DNA from: an uncultured Chitinophaga sp.
GTDB lineage: Bacteria > Bacteroidota > Bacteroidia > Cytophagales > Cyclobacteriaceae
Assembly: GCA_902168205.1 (NCBI GenBank)
Contig: CABHOK010000002.1
Span: forward strand, 496,001-560,000
Direction: 5' to 3'
DNA: 64,000 nucleotides
Part shown: in pieces, positions 17,703-25,891 of the stretch
Layout of the letters: each line of letters opens with the position of its first letter
How positions within the stretch are numbered: position 1 is the first letter of the stretch
Notes under the pieces: model-generated
Seen by the model: the letters and a program-made list of their open reading frames with translations, nothing else
Told to the model about the DNA's origin: nothing
The model's database searches: none
Made by a program: the position numbers and the translations under genes

Positions 17703-18922
17703 AAGTATATATAATGTGTTTTATGAAGTATAAATTTTGGATACGTGCAGTTGCTATCGGGATGATTGTAACGTTGGCGCAATGTGAAAAACCTGCCTCG
17801 GATGATGTGAAGACTTCGCTTACCTACTGCGCGGAGCAGGCAAGTAAAACGCTGGTAAATATTCCGCACAACGGAGTGATGCCCCGCAATATTGACAGCC
17901 GTGAAACAAACTGGCGCTATGTACCGGTAGAGGATTGGACAAGTGGTTTCTGGCCGGGCATTCTCTGGTATATATATGAAGCTACAGGTGACGCAAAATG
18001 GAAAACAGAAGCGGATAGATATACCCGTATGCTGACGCCTTTGTCGCAGCAGCCGGCACATGATCATGATTTGGGCTTCCAGATATTTTCAAGTTTCGGG
18101 AATGGATATCGCCTGACGCACGACACTACCTATCGGGAGGTAATTCTGCGTACAGCCGATACGTTGGCAACATTGTATAACCCGAAGGCAGGCACTATAC
18201 TTTCATGGCCGGGTATGGTAAGAGAAAAAGGCTGGCCGCACAATACGATCATCGATAACATGATCAACCTGGAGTTGCTATTCTGGGCAAGTCGGGAAGG
18301 AGGGAATAAAGCATTGTATGATATAGCAGTGCACCATGCGGAAACAACGATGAAGAATCATTTTCGCCCCGACTATACTTCGTACCACGTAGTGCTATAC
18401 GATACGTTGACGGGTGCCAAAATAAAAGGCATTACGCATCAGGGGCTTGCCGATGAAAGCACATGGGCTCGCGGGCAGGCATGGGCTATTTATGGATTCA
18501 CCATGGTATACCGTGAGACGAAAGATACACGCTTCCTGGATTTCGCACAGAAAGTAGCGGATGTATACCTGAAGGATTTACCGGACGACTATATTCCATA
18601 CTGGGACTTCCACGCTGTAAATATAGCAGACGCTCCACGCGATGCTTCTGCGGCAGCCATTACAGCTTCGGCCTTGTTTGAGTTATCCGGATATGTACCC
18701 GCTGATAAAGGAGAGTATTACCGGAAGATGGCCGATGGTATGTTGCACACGTTGTCGTCAGATAAGTACCAAAGCCGCCAGCAAAATTCTTCGTTCCTGT
18801 TGCACTCTACAGGACATAAACCCAACGGCACCGAGATCGATGCGTCCATCATTTACGCGGATTATTATTACCTGGAAGCTTTGCTGCGAAAACAAAAAGG
18901 ACAGAAGCGGAGTGATGCCTGA
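17699..18922 (+). CDS. GH88 unsaturated glucuronyl hydrolase, lipoprotein
   Basis: This 407-residue protein hydrates and releases unsaturated uronic acid from lyase products. It carries the family's two key Asp residues, Asp124 in HDHDLGFQ and Asp186 in NTIIDNMINLELL, 62 apart (61 in the Bacillus enzyme as I recall it), plus EDWTSGFWPGILW and ARGQAWAIYGF. A lipobox Cys29 (TLAQCEK) suggests membrane anchoring. The start at 17699 overlaps the lyase stop (ATGA), the classic sign of translational coupling; in-frame ATGs at 17714 and 17723 are alternatives. It is the last gene of the PUL. Confidence 0.93.
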   Translation: MKVYIMCFMKYKFWIRAVAIGMIVTLAQCEKPASDDVKTSLTYCAEQASKTLVNIPHNGVMPRNIDSRETNWRYVPVEDWTSGFWPGILWYIYEATGDAKWKTEADRYTRMLTPLSQQPAHDHDLGFQIFSSFGNGYRLTHDTTYREVILRTADTLATLYNPKAGTILSWPGMVREKGWPHNTIIDNMINLELLFWASREGGNKALYDIAVHHAETTMKNHFRPDYTSYHVVLYDTLTGAKIKGITHQGLADESTWARGQAWAIYGFTMVYRETKDTRFLDFAQKVADVYLKDLPDDYIPYWDFHAVNIADAPRDASAAAITASALFELSGYVPADKGEYYRKMADGMLHTLSSDKYQSRQQNSSFLLHSTGHKPNGTEIDASIIYADYYYLEALLRKQKGQKRSDA

Positions 18923-18952
18923 TGATACATATATAGCATACCGCTATAAAGT

Positions 18953-18985
18953 AAAAAAGGGAGTACGCGTATCGCGATACTCCCT
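18953..18985 (-). terminator. Intrinsic terminator between convergent GH88 and DJ-1/PfpI genes
   Basis: AGGGAGTA-CGCG, loop TAT, CGCG-A-TACTCCCT forms a 12-bp stem with one bulged A at 18958-18985. On the minus strand it is followed by a run of six T (18953-18958), so it is a standard terminator for the DJ-1/PfpI gene; the stem can also stop the PUL transcript arriving from the left. Confidence 0.75.
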
Positions 18986-19007
18986 AACCCCGAGTAATCT
19001 GAATATA

Positions 19008-19796
19008 TTATTTAAGATACTCCAATAGTTTTTCAGCAACCGCTTCGGATGATGCAGGGTTCTGACCGGTAATGAGTTGTCCATCGGTTACTACAAATGG
19101 CTTCCAGTCATCACCGCTTTGAAACTCGGCACCTCTTTGTTTCAGTACATCTTCCAGTAAGAATGGAACTACATCGGTAAGTTTCACGGCAGCTTCTTCT
19201 GTATTTTTGAAACCTGTAACTTTTTTACCTTTCACTAAATAAGCTCCGGTTTTATCTTTTACATCTTTAAGAACGCCTGGTGCGTGACATACAAAAGCGA
19301 CTGGCTTGCTGTTGTTATAGAATGATTCGATCAGGCGAATGGAAACTTTGTCTTCGGCCAGATCCCACAGGGGACCATGTCCACCCGGATAAAACACAGC
19401 ATCAAAATTTTTCTGATCTACATCTTTCAACGCCACGGTGTGAGCCAGTTTGTTTTGTGTTTGCGGATCACCGTTGAAGCGTTTGGTAGAAGGTGTGCTG
19501 AATTCCGGTTGGTTGCTTTTCGGATCAATAGGAGGTTGTCCTCCTTTTGGAGAAGCGATGGTTACGTCTATACCCTGATCTGTCAGTGTATAGTAAGGTG
19601 TTGCAAATTCTTCAATCCAGAAACCGGTCTTTTCGCCGGTGTTACCGAGTTGATCGTGCGATGTTAATACAAATAATACTTTCATTTTTTTAGATTTTGT
19701 TTTCTTTGCAGATGCATGTGCTGTTGATTGTGCGTACGCGGAGAATATCGATAACAGCAGCATGGCGGTCAGGAAAATTTTACGTCCCGTTTTCAT
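19008..19796 (-). CDS. DJ-1/PfpI-family protein (type 1 glutamine amidotransferase domain), exported
   Basis: The Hsp31/DJ-1-type fold is shown by KMKVLFVLTSHDQLG, the loop GFWIEEFATPYYTLTDQGIDV in parts (FATPYYTL), FDAVFYPGGHGPLWDL and the nucleophile elbow Cys in AFVCHAPGVL (about residue 170). Relatives act as glyoxalase/deglycase or chaperones; which applies is not visible. A signal peptide (MKTGRKIFLTAMLLLSIFSAYAQ) implies a periplasmic location, less usual for this family. The frame opens at 19823, but the ATG at 19796 starts the signal peptide and is preferred. The Crp/Fnr gene lies immediately upstream on the same strand, with CRP-like sites between. Confidence 0.85.
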   Translation of the reverse strand: MKTGRKIFLTAMLLLSIFSAYAQSTAHASAKKTKSKKMKVLFVLTSHDQLGNTGEKTGFWIEEFATPYYTLTDQGIDVTIASPKGGQPPIDPKSNQPEFSTPSTKRFNGDPQTQNKLAHTVALKDVDQKNFDAVFYPGGHGPLWDLAEDKVSIRLIESFYNNSKPVAFVCHAPGVLKDVKDKTGAYLVKGKKVTGFKNTEEAAVKLTDVVPFLLEDVLKQRGAEFQSGDDWKPFVVTDGQLITGQNPASSEAVAEKLLEYLK

Positions 19797-19849
19797 AAGT
19801 TTTTTTGAATAATAACGCTGCAAAGATGGCGTGAGGTTACGCCTTTCAT

Positions 19850-19888
19850 AAGGATGTACATCACATCTTTAAAGTGATCTACATCACA
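19850..19888 (-). promoter_or_regulatory. Two CRP/FNR-like sites before the DJ-1/PfpI gene
   Basis: On the minus strand 19888-19873 reads TGTGATGTAGATCACT, one base from the TGTGA-N6-TCACA consensus of CRP. A second copy, TGTGATGTACATCCTT at 19865-19850, keeps the left half and a GATGTACATC palindrome. The copies are 23 bp apart, about two helical turns, and the first overlaps the stop codon of the Crp/Fnr gene. Binding by that neighbour is inferred. Confidence 0.5.
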
Positions 19889-20460
19889 CCGCTGCGGGCA
19901 TGGAAACGGCTTAGTGTTTCGCGTGATACACCGAGATAGGCTGCAATCATTTTTTTAGGAACGCGTTGAAACAACTGCGGGTATTGGCTGAGCAACTGGT
20001 TATAGCGTTCTTCGGCCGTGTTTCGTAACAGCGACAGGATTCGTTTTTGTAAGGCCACATATCCGAACTTGGATTTCACCGCCCAGAAATGTTCCATGCT
20101 TCGTAGCTCGCGGCAGAGCTTGTCATAATTATCGACTGTGATCGCCAGCAGTTCCGAGTCTTCAATACAACTGATATATATATCCGATATACCCTTGCTA
20201 TAGTATGCACTGTAGTCGCTGATCCACCAGTTCTCCATACCAAACTGAAGAATGTGTTCCTTGCCTGCATCATCCGTTACGTACGATCGCACACAACCTT
20301 TTACCACCCAGTAGCTATACTTTACTTCATCGCCCGCTTGTAGCACGAACTGGTGCTTCTGCCTTTTGATCGGTACAAAGTGACCCAGAATATAGTCAAA
20401 GTCTTCATCCGACAGATCGGTAATAATTTCCTGGATGTGATTTTTAAGAAGCAGGCTCAT
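19879..20460 (-). CDS. Crp/Fnr-family transcriptional regulator
   Basis: About 193 residues with an N-terminal cyclic-nucleotide-binding-like beta-roll (FVLQAGDEVKYSYWVVKGCVRSYV, in parts: VLQAGDEVKYSYWVVKGCVR) and a C-terminal HTH (VPKKMIAAYLGVSRETLSRF). No Cys cluster for an FeS centre is seen, and the residues that contact cAMP in E. coli CRP are not conserved, so the ligand is unknown. The frame extends to a TTG at 20484, but the ATG at 20460 gives the usual start MSLLLKNHIQEI and leaves room for the promoter at 20482. The neighbour is a DJ-1/PfpI gene, a common stress-type arrangement. Confidence 0.9.
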   Translation of the reverse strand: MSLLLKNHIQEIITDLSDEDFDYILGHFVPIKRQKHQFVLQAGDEVKYSYWVVKGCVRSYVTDDAGKEHILQFGMENWWISDYSAYYSKGISDIYISCIEDSELLAITVDNYDKLCRELRSMEHFWAVKSKFGYVALQKRILSLLRNTAEERYNQLLSQYPQLFQRVPKKMIAAYLGVSRETLSRFHARSGVM

Positions 20461-20481
20461 TCCGTTGAACAGGGTATGGAG

Positions 20482-20489
20482 CAAAGGTA
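20482..20489 (-). promoter_or_regulatory. Bacteroidota -7 element candidate for the Crp/Fnr gene
   Basis: The minus strand reads TACCTTTG, matching TAnnTTTG. Transcription would begin about 15 bp before the ATG at 20460. No clear TTTG -33 element is found at the right distance, so the call is tentative. The remaining divergent spacer to the sigma-factor gene (20490-20604) shows nothing else recognisable. Confidence 0.3.
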
Positions 20490-20604
20490 ACGCATTTCAC
20501 CGTATCCTTTAACATACACTTAATATTGGAATAAGCATGGGTACATACTAATGCAGTAAACTTGACATGTTCTTTCACGGGTAGTCATTTCTGGTTAAAG
20601 CGTT

Positions 20605-21210
20605 ATGTTCCACAAAAAGTTAGAGAAGAAAAGTGTATCCGATCTTGTAACCGCACTTCGCACCGGAAGCGAGCCGGCTTTCCGTGAGTTGTTCAACCGT
20701 TATGCAGGCAAAGTATTCCGCTATGTAATGCGCTTTGTACCTGCCGAGCCTGTTGCAGAAGAACTTATGCAGGATGTATTTATGAAGGTGTGGAACTACC
20801 GCGAGAATCTCGATGCATCGCAGTCGTTCAACAACTTCCTGTTTCGTATTACGAAGAATCATATTCTGAATCATCTGCGCGACATGCAACGCGATGTCGC
20901 TCTTAATAAAGAGTACAGGTTGTCGCTGTCGTCTTTTCACAATGCCGTAGAGGAGTCGTTAATTCATGAAGAGTATATCGCGCTTGCCAACAAAGCGATA
21001 GCATTGTTACCGGATAAGCGCAGGTCAATTTTTATTATGAGTCGTTTGGAAGGCATGAGCTACGAACAAATAGCCCAGGCGTTGGATATCAGTAAAGACA
21101 CCGTGAGACTCCAGATGATCAAGTCCATCAAGTCCATTCGCGAGTACCTGCGGCTTCATGTTGATGTCCCTATTGGAATCGTCATTTCGGGTCTCTTGTA
21201 CTTTTTATAA
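20605..21210 (+). CDS. ECF RNA polymerase sigma factor (FecI/RpoE-like)
   Basis: This 201-residue protein has sigma region 2 (AFRELFNRYAGKVFRYVMRF, EELMQDVFMKVWNYRENLD) and region 4 (LLPDKRRSIFIMSRLEGMSYEQIAQAL, in parts, and DISKDTVRLQMIKSIKSIREYL). It directs transcription of a small regulon when its anti-sigma releases it. The FecR gene follows 65 bp downstream and a TonB receptor with an STN signalling domain follows that, the standard Bacteroidota cell-surface signalling set. A short hydrophobic C-terminal tail (IGIVISGLLYFL) is seen in this subfamily. Confidence 0.95.
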   Translation: MFHKKLEKKSVSDLVTALRTGSEPAFRELFNRYAGKVFRYVMRFVPAEPVAEELMQDVFMKVWNYRENLDASQSFNNFLFRITKNHILNHLRDMQRDVALNKEYRLSLSSFHNAVEESLIHEEYIALANKAIALLPDKRRSIFIMSRLEGMSYEQIAQALDISKDTVRLQMIKSIKSIREYLRLHVDVPIGIVISGLLYFL

Positions 21211-21275
21211 AAAAATATTTTTCTGAATAGACCTCGGCACCTGATGTTGTGTATTATAAGTAAAGTCAGGTTACA

Positions 21276-22304
21276 TTGGAGCAAAAGGATAGCATATCGG
21301 AAGAACTCATCGCCAGGTTTCTGCGCAACGAAGTAAATGAGCAGGAGCGGACTGCGGTACTAGCATACTTGCAAAGCAGTGCTCCGGATGATGTTGTCGC
21401 TCAGACTATATTTGAAAAAAGCTGGGAGCGGGAAGAAGATGCTGCAGAGAACCTGTCTCCGTTGTTATACGAGCGTCTGCAATCCCGTTTGGACATTCCG
21501 ACACAGAAGACCTATATATCCCGTCCAGTTGTATATCGTATGGCTGCTTCATTCTTGTTACTCGCAGCCTGTATATATGGCGTTACAACGTACTGGCAAC
21601 ACGTTCTGAACATTATTGACCCGGTGCATTATGTTACCCGTGAGACATACCCCGGGCAACGCATGGAATTTAAATTGCCGGATGGCTCTCATATTGTACT
21701 CAATGCGGGCAGCAAGCTTACGTATCCTGATAAATTCAGAAATGGCAAGCGCGATATTTCATTAGAGGGCGAAGCATTTTTTGAAGTTGTAAGAGACGAG
21801 CAAAAACCATTCATTGTTCGCACAGGACACATGCGTACACAGGTGCTGGGTACTTCCTTTAATATACAGGCGTATCCGAATGAACATACCATGCGGGTGA
21901 GTGTATTAACCGGGAAAGTTGCTGTATCAGTCTATAAAGACTCCGTTGATGCCACACCGGAACAGCAGCAGTTGCTTACGGTAAATGAGCAGGTATATTT
22001 TGACCGGGTAACCGGGGCATTTGAAAAACAATATGTTTCGGCTGTACCGTTTGTAGCATGGACTGAGGGTAAACTCATCTTGCGTAATGCTTCTTTCCGG
22101 GAGATTGCGCACACGCTGGAGCGCTGGTATAATGTAAAGATAGAACTGCACCCGGCTGCAGGCGAGGGCTGTCGCTTTACGGCGAACTTTGGTGAAAATA
22201 CGGCACTGCGTGATGTACTGGAGATGCTGCACATTACCAATCACATTCAATATTCGATCGAGGCCAATAGCGTAAAACTATATGAAGGAAAATGTAACCC
22301 CTAA
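21276..22304 (+). CDS. FecR-family anti-sigma factor
   Basis: This 342-residue inner-membrane protein has a cytoplasmic N-terminal anti-sigma region (about 1-80), one membrane segment (MAASFLLLAACIYGVTTYW), the FecR periplasmic domain (TYPGQRMEFKLPDGSHIVLNAGSKL in parts, LEGEAFFEVVRDEQKPFIV, TQVLGTSFNIQAY) and a C-terminal DUF4974-type domain (RNASFREIAHTLERWYNVKIEL). It holds the ECF sigma until the receptor's STN domain signals. The start is a TTG at 21276: the frame has a stop at 21261 and no ATG before the membrane segment, so a non-ATG start is required. Confidence 0.93.
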   Translation: MEQKDSISEELIARFLRNEVNEQERTAVLAYLQSSAPDDVVAQTIFEKSWEREEDAAENLSPLLYERLQSRLDIPTQKTYISRPVVYRMAASFLLLAACIYGVTTYWQHVLNIIDPVHYVTRETYPGQRMEFKLPDGSHIVLNAGSKLTYPDKFRNGKRDISLEGEAFFEVVRDEQKPFIVRTGHMRTQVLGTSFNIQAYPNEHTMRVSVLTGKVAVSVYKDSVDATPEQQQLLTVNEQVYFDRVTGAFEKQYVSAVPFVAWTEGKLILRNASFREIAHTLERWYNVKIELHPAAGEGCRFTANFGENTALRDVLEMLHITNHIQYSIEANSVKLYEGKCNP

Positions 22305-22365
22305 ACAAAATTAACTATGCAGTAAGGATATAATACCGAGCACTATATATAGGAGGAAGTAAAAG

Positions 22366-22418
22366 AGAACGGAGGTGGACCAACACCCCCGTTCTTGAAT
22401 GAGTCTGTAAAGACTCAT
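22366..22418 (+). other. Two tandem RNA hairpins before the TonB receptor
   Basis: 22366-22395 folds as AGAACGGAGGTG / CACCCCCGTTCT with one mismatch and a GACCAA loop. 22399-22418 folds as a perfect ATGAGTCT / AGACTCAT stem with a GTAA loop. They sit between FecR and the receptor, 50 bp before its ATG. Neither has a T-run, so they could be a transcript processing or stability element, or a leader of the receptor mRNA. Confidence 0.5.
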
Positions 22419-22467
22419 GCTTTCAGGAGTACCGATTAAGATTTAAACCCAAACGCAAGTCAAAAGT

Positions 22468-25400
22468 ATGCAAAAACTTTTACGTGAAACACCTGTTTCT
22501 GTCAGGCGCTTCATTATAGTCATAGTATGTACTGGTTTTGTCGTCAGCCAGGCTTTCTCAAACTCTATCGTATTAGGACAGATACGGATTTCTTTGTCCC
22601 TTCAGAACGCTTCGGTAGAGCAGGCACTGGAAGCGGTGCGCGAACGAAGTGGCATCGGCATCACCTACAACAACAACGATCTGCCCGGTGATAAACGAAT
22701 CACCTGCGATGTTAAAGACGTTACCATAACAGATGCCCTGAATCTCATTCTTCAAAAAACAAATCTTGGTTACAAAGAGTATAAATCCAACTTCGTTATT
22801 TATGTAAAACCTCCAGTAGTAAAGGCAGCAAAAACAACAGGCTCAATCAAGGGCACCATCGCAGATGCAGAGTCAGGTGAAATGCTCATCGGGGCCAGCG
22901 TACTGATTGTAGGTACATCCTGGGGAGCCTCTACCGATGCGGAAGGAAATTTCATGATCAAAGATGTTCCGGCAGGTGTATACCAGCTTGCTTTTTCATA
23001 TCTCGGTTATGAGAGTACTATAGCAAGAGATATTAAAATTACAGCAGGGGAGACAACTGCATTGGATTATAAACTGAAGCCATCCAGTACACAACTCCAG
23101 GATATAGTCATCATCGGTGATAAAGCACTGTCGGGAAATGTTGTTGAGACGAATGAAGTGTCGCTGCTCAATTCCATTCGCAGTTCATCGCTTATTATTA
23201 CCGGTATATCTGCGCAACAGATTTCGCGCAGTGTTGACCAGGATGCTGCCGATGTAGCAAGACGTTTACCGGGCGTTACCGTACTGAACAACTTTGTAAG
23301 TATACGCGGCATGCAGGAGCGCTATAATTTGACATTCCTCAACGGCATGATCGCTCCGAGTTCGGAAGCAGACCGCAGGGCGTTCTCCTATGATATGCTT
23401 CCCAGTAATATGATCGATAAGATGACAGTATACCGCAGCCCCGGGCCTGAACTTCTTTCAGACTTTGCAGGCGGTGTTATCAAAATCGAAACGAAGAATA
23501 CATCAATAGCACGTCAGCTTGAAATAAATGCCTCGGCCTGGTACAGACCGGATTCACACTTCGAAAATTACTATACCTATGATGGCGGAAAGAAGGACTG
23601 GCTTGGGAAAGATGATGGCACGCGTGCACTCCCGAAAAATTTCCCGGCAACGGCTGCTATACCTGCGGGGGGATTAGGGTCACCGGCAACCACGCGCGAT
23701 GTCTCCGGGTATACGGCTGATGAACTTGCTGCCAATGCAAACTGGGGGAAGCAATTATATAACAAGTGGAATTTACAAAAAGCAAATGCTGGTATGGATT
23801 ATCGTGCCGGCATTAATTATTATAATGCGTGGCGACTTGGTGGTGTACGCCTCAGCAATCTTACCTCCATCAACACCACACAGGCAACGCAAATTATACG
23901 ACAGGATTTCAAACCACTGCGAGGCGCAGGTAACGATGGCCGACAGCGTGATATAGAGTCGTATCGCGATACCATCAGCCAGGTAACGGCACGCTGGGGA
24001 CTGTTGCAGAACCTGAGCCTCATCGTTAACCCAAGACACAGCTTTGAACTAAAGGGTATATATAATCGTCTGGGTATAGATGAGACCATTGTGCGTGATG
24101 GTCTCGATTTGTCTACAGACTATAATTCGTATCTGCGCAAAATTACGTATACCTATAGGAGTCGCGAAATACTGGCAACGCAATTGGCCGGTAGTCATAC
24201 GTTGGGAGCAGAGAACAACAGTCATAAAATAACATGGTCAGGCAGCTATAGTTTTGCTAACGATGATGTGCCGGCTCAGCGATCGTTACTCGCGTTGCCG
24301 GTAGGGGGCGGTAACAGTCAGAACCCGGATGCCAAACGGTATATAACCGGTACGGCTTCCAACCCGTTCACAACGGTTAATTCTTTTTTCTATTCGAATG
24401 GTGAGGAAACCAATACCACCTTTACACTTGATTATGAGAAGAAGTATGAGTCTGATTGGTTTTTCAGAACCGGCTTCTTCAATGAAAACAAGGAGAAAGA
24501 TATAGATGCACGCCTGATCGCTGTCGGAGGACAGGACTTTCTTTACGAAGGTTCGCGGGTAAGTGAGTACGAAGCAGAGAAAGTATTCCGTCCTGAACTC
24601 TTTAAAGAAGACGGTACAGGTGCCTATATTTTCGATAATGAATACCTTTCCGGTGTATTCAATGTAAAGGGAAAAATATATGCAGGCTATGCTTCGGTAA
24701 ATATACCACTCATTAAAAAAAAGCTGCAGATCTATGGAGGCGTTCGCTACGAAGGGCAGGATTTACATTTACGTATACCACCCAGTGAGTTTCTCGAGAA
24801 CGCAGGTTATAAGGCAGACCTCATCAACCGGTATATATACTACTGGCTTCCCTCTGTTAATGTAACGTGGAGTTTCTCTGATAAAATGTTACTGCGGGCA
24901 GCATATGGTAAAACGCTCAATCGTCCGAACTACCGCGAACTTATTCCCATCACGGTTCTTGATCCGCGATTGGACAATATGTCTATCGGGAATGATACGC
25001 TGCAGGATGCACAGATCCACAACTTCGATCTGCGTTGGGAATTATACCCTTCGGAAAGTGAATTCGTTTCGGTGGGCGCTTTCTTCAAGCGGCTCAACAA
25101 CGCTATAGAACCGTATGCCTATAATGAAGGCAGTCGCGAAATGATTCGCTATGATAATACACCGGAAGCACAGGTATACGGTTTGGAAGTAGAAGTGCGC
25201 AAGAACCTGGGTTTCATTCCGGGTACATGGTCCAGACGATTTTCTGCGATCGCGAATCTCGCTTTGCTGAAGAGTGAAGTAAAATTCAAAGACGGTTTGT
25301 TTCCCGACCAGGGTAATGACTTTGATGACTTTCGTATCGGCACACGTCCCTTGGAAGGTACAGCATCATACGTGGTAAATATAGGGCTATATTTTGACCA

Positions 25401-25725
25401 GGAAGACTGGGGCACCAAAGTATCTGCACTCTATAATGTGTTGGGACAACGCCTGGTGTATGCGGGTACTTCTTTCTTCCCGGAGACGTATGAACTTCCG
25501 CGCCACGTGGTAGACCTGGTTGTTCGCCAGCGTCTTACAAAATATCTCGAACTGAAAGCAGGTGTTCAGGATCTGCTCAATCAGCCACGCAGATTATACC
25601 GCGATTATGATCGTAATCAATATTGGGACGACCAGCGCAGAACGAAGTTGCCCAATAAAGATTGGATGTTTCAACAGTATCGTCCGGGCAGCTATTTCAT
25701 GCTCGGTCTTAATCTGACGCTTTAA
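22468..25725 (+). CDS. TonB-dependent receptor with STN signalling domain
   Basis: This 1085-residue outer-membrane protein has, after a signal sequence, an STN domain at about 35-115 (ISLSLQNASVEQALEAVRERSG), a carboxypeptidase-regulatory-like domain (GSIKGTIADAESGEMLIGAS), a plug (VDQDAADVARRLPGVTVLNNFVSIRG in parts, PELLSDFAGGVIKIETKN) and a barrel ending in MLGLNLTL. The STN domain contacts FecR, so this is both transporter and sensor for the upstream ECF/FecR pair. No SusD gene follows; instead three surface or secreted proteins do, so it is not a standard glycan SusCD pair. Ligand unknown. Confidence 0.93.
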   Translation: MQKLLRETPVSVRRFIIVIVCTGFVVSQAFSNSIVLGQIRISLSLQNASVEQALEAVRERSGIGITYNNNDLPGDKRITCDVKDVTITDALNLILQKTNLGYKEYKSNFVIYVKPPVVKAAKTTGSIKGTIADAESGEMLIGASVLIVGTSWGASTDAEGNFMIKDVPAGVYQLAFSYLGYESTIARDIKITAGETTALDYKLKPSSTQLQDIVIIGDKALSGNVVETNEVSLLNSIRSSSLIITGISAQQISRSVDQDAADVARRLPGVTVLNNFVSIRGMQERYNLTFLNGMIAPSSEADRRAFSYDMLPSNMIDKMTVYRSPGPELLSDFAGGVIKIETKNTSIARQLEINASAWYRPDSHFENYYTYDGGKKDWLGKDDGTRALPKNFPATAAIPAGGLGSPATTRDVSGYTADELAANANWGKQLYNKWNLQKANAGMDYRAGINYYNAWRLGGVRLSNLTSINTTQATQIIRQDFKPLRGAGNDGRQRDIESYRDTISQVTARWGLLQNLSLIVNPRHSFELKGIYNRLGIDETIVRDGLDLSTDYNSYLRKITYTYRSREILATQLAGSHTLGAENNSHKITWSGSYSFANDDVPAQRSLLALPVGGGNSQNPDAKRYITGTASNPFTTVNSFFYSNGEETNTTFTLDYEKKYESDWFFRTGFFNENKEKDIDARLIAVGGQDFLYEGSRVSEYEAEKVFRPELFKEDGTGAYIFDNEYLSGVFNVKGKIYAGYASVNIPLIKKKLQIYGGVRYEGQDLHLRIPPSEFLENAGYKADLINRYIYYWLPSVNVTWSFSDKMLLRAAYGKTLNRPNYRELIPITVLDPRLDNMSIGNDTLQDAQIHNFDLRWELYPSESEFVSVGAFFKRLNNAIEPYAYNEGSREMIRYDNTPEAQVYGLEVEVRKNLGFIPGTWSRRFSAIANLALLKSEVKFKDGLFPDQGNDFDDFRIGTRPLEGTASYVVNIGLYFDQEDWGTKVSALYNVLGQRLVYAGTSFFPETYELPRHVVDLVVRQRLTKYLELKAGVQDLLNQPRRLYRDYDRNQYWDDQRRTKLPNKDWMFQQYRPGSYFMLGLNLTL

Positions 25726-25800
25726 AAAATTAAAATCCAACAGACACCATATGGAGACCTGATCAAGAATGTTAACCCCATGTCTGTAGGAAGCAGAAAA

Positions 25801-25827
25801 AATGGCCCCGATGCAGTCGGGACCATT
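25801..25827 (+). other. GC-rich hairpin between TonB receptor and beta-helix lipoprotein
   Basis: AATGGCCCCGA / TCGGGACCATT forms an 11-bp stem with one C-A mismatch and a TGCAG loop, 75 bp after the receptor stop and 65 bp before the next ATG. There is no downstream T-run, so it is more likely an attenuator or mRNA-processing structure than a full terminator. Confidence 0.45.
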
Positions 25828-25891
25828 CACACAATGAAAAACCGGAATGCAGTCCAGTTTTAAATAATTATTAAAAGTAAATCAACTCACA

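Noticed and set aside
18642-19028. 128-residue ORF running from the end of GH88 into the next spacer
   Set aside because: It overlaps GH88 in another frame and reads through a terminator hairpin.
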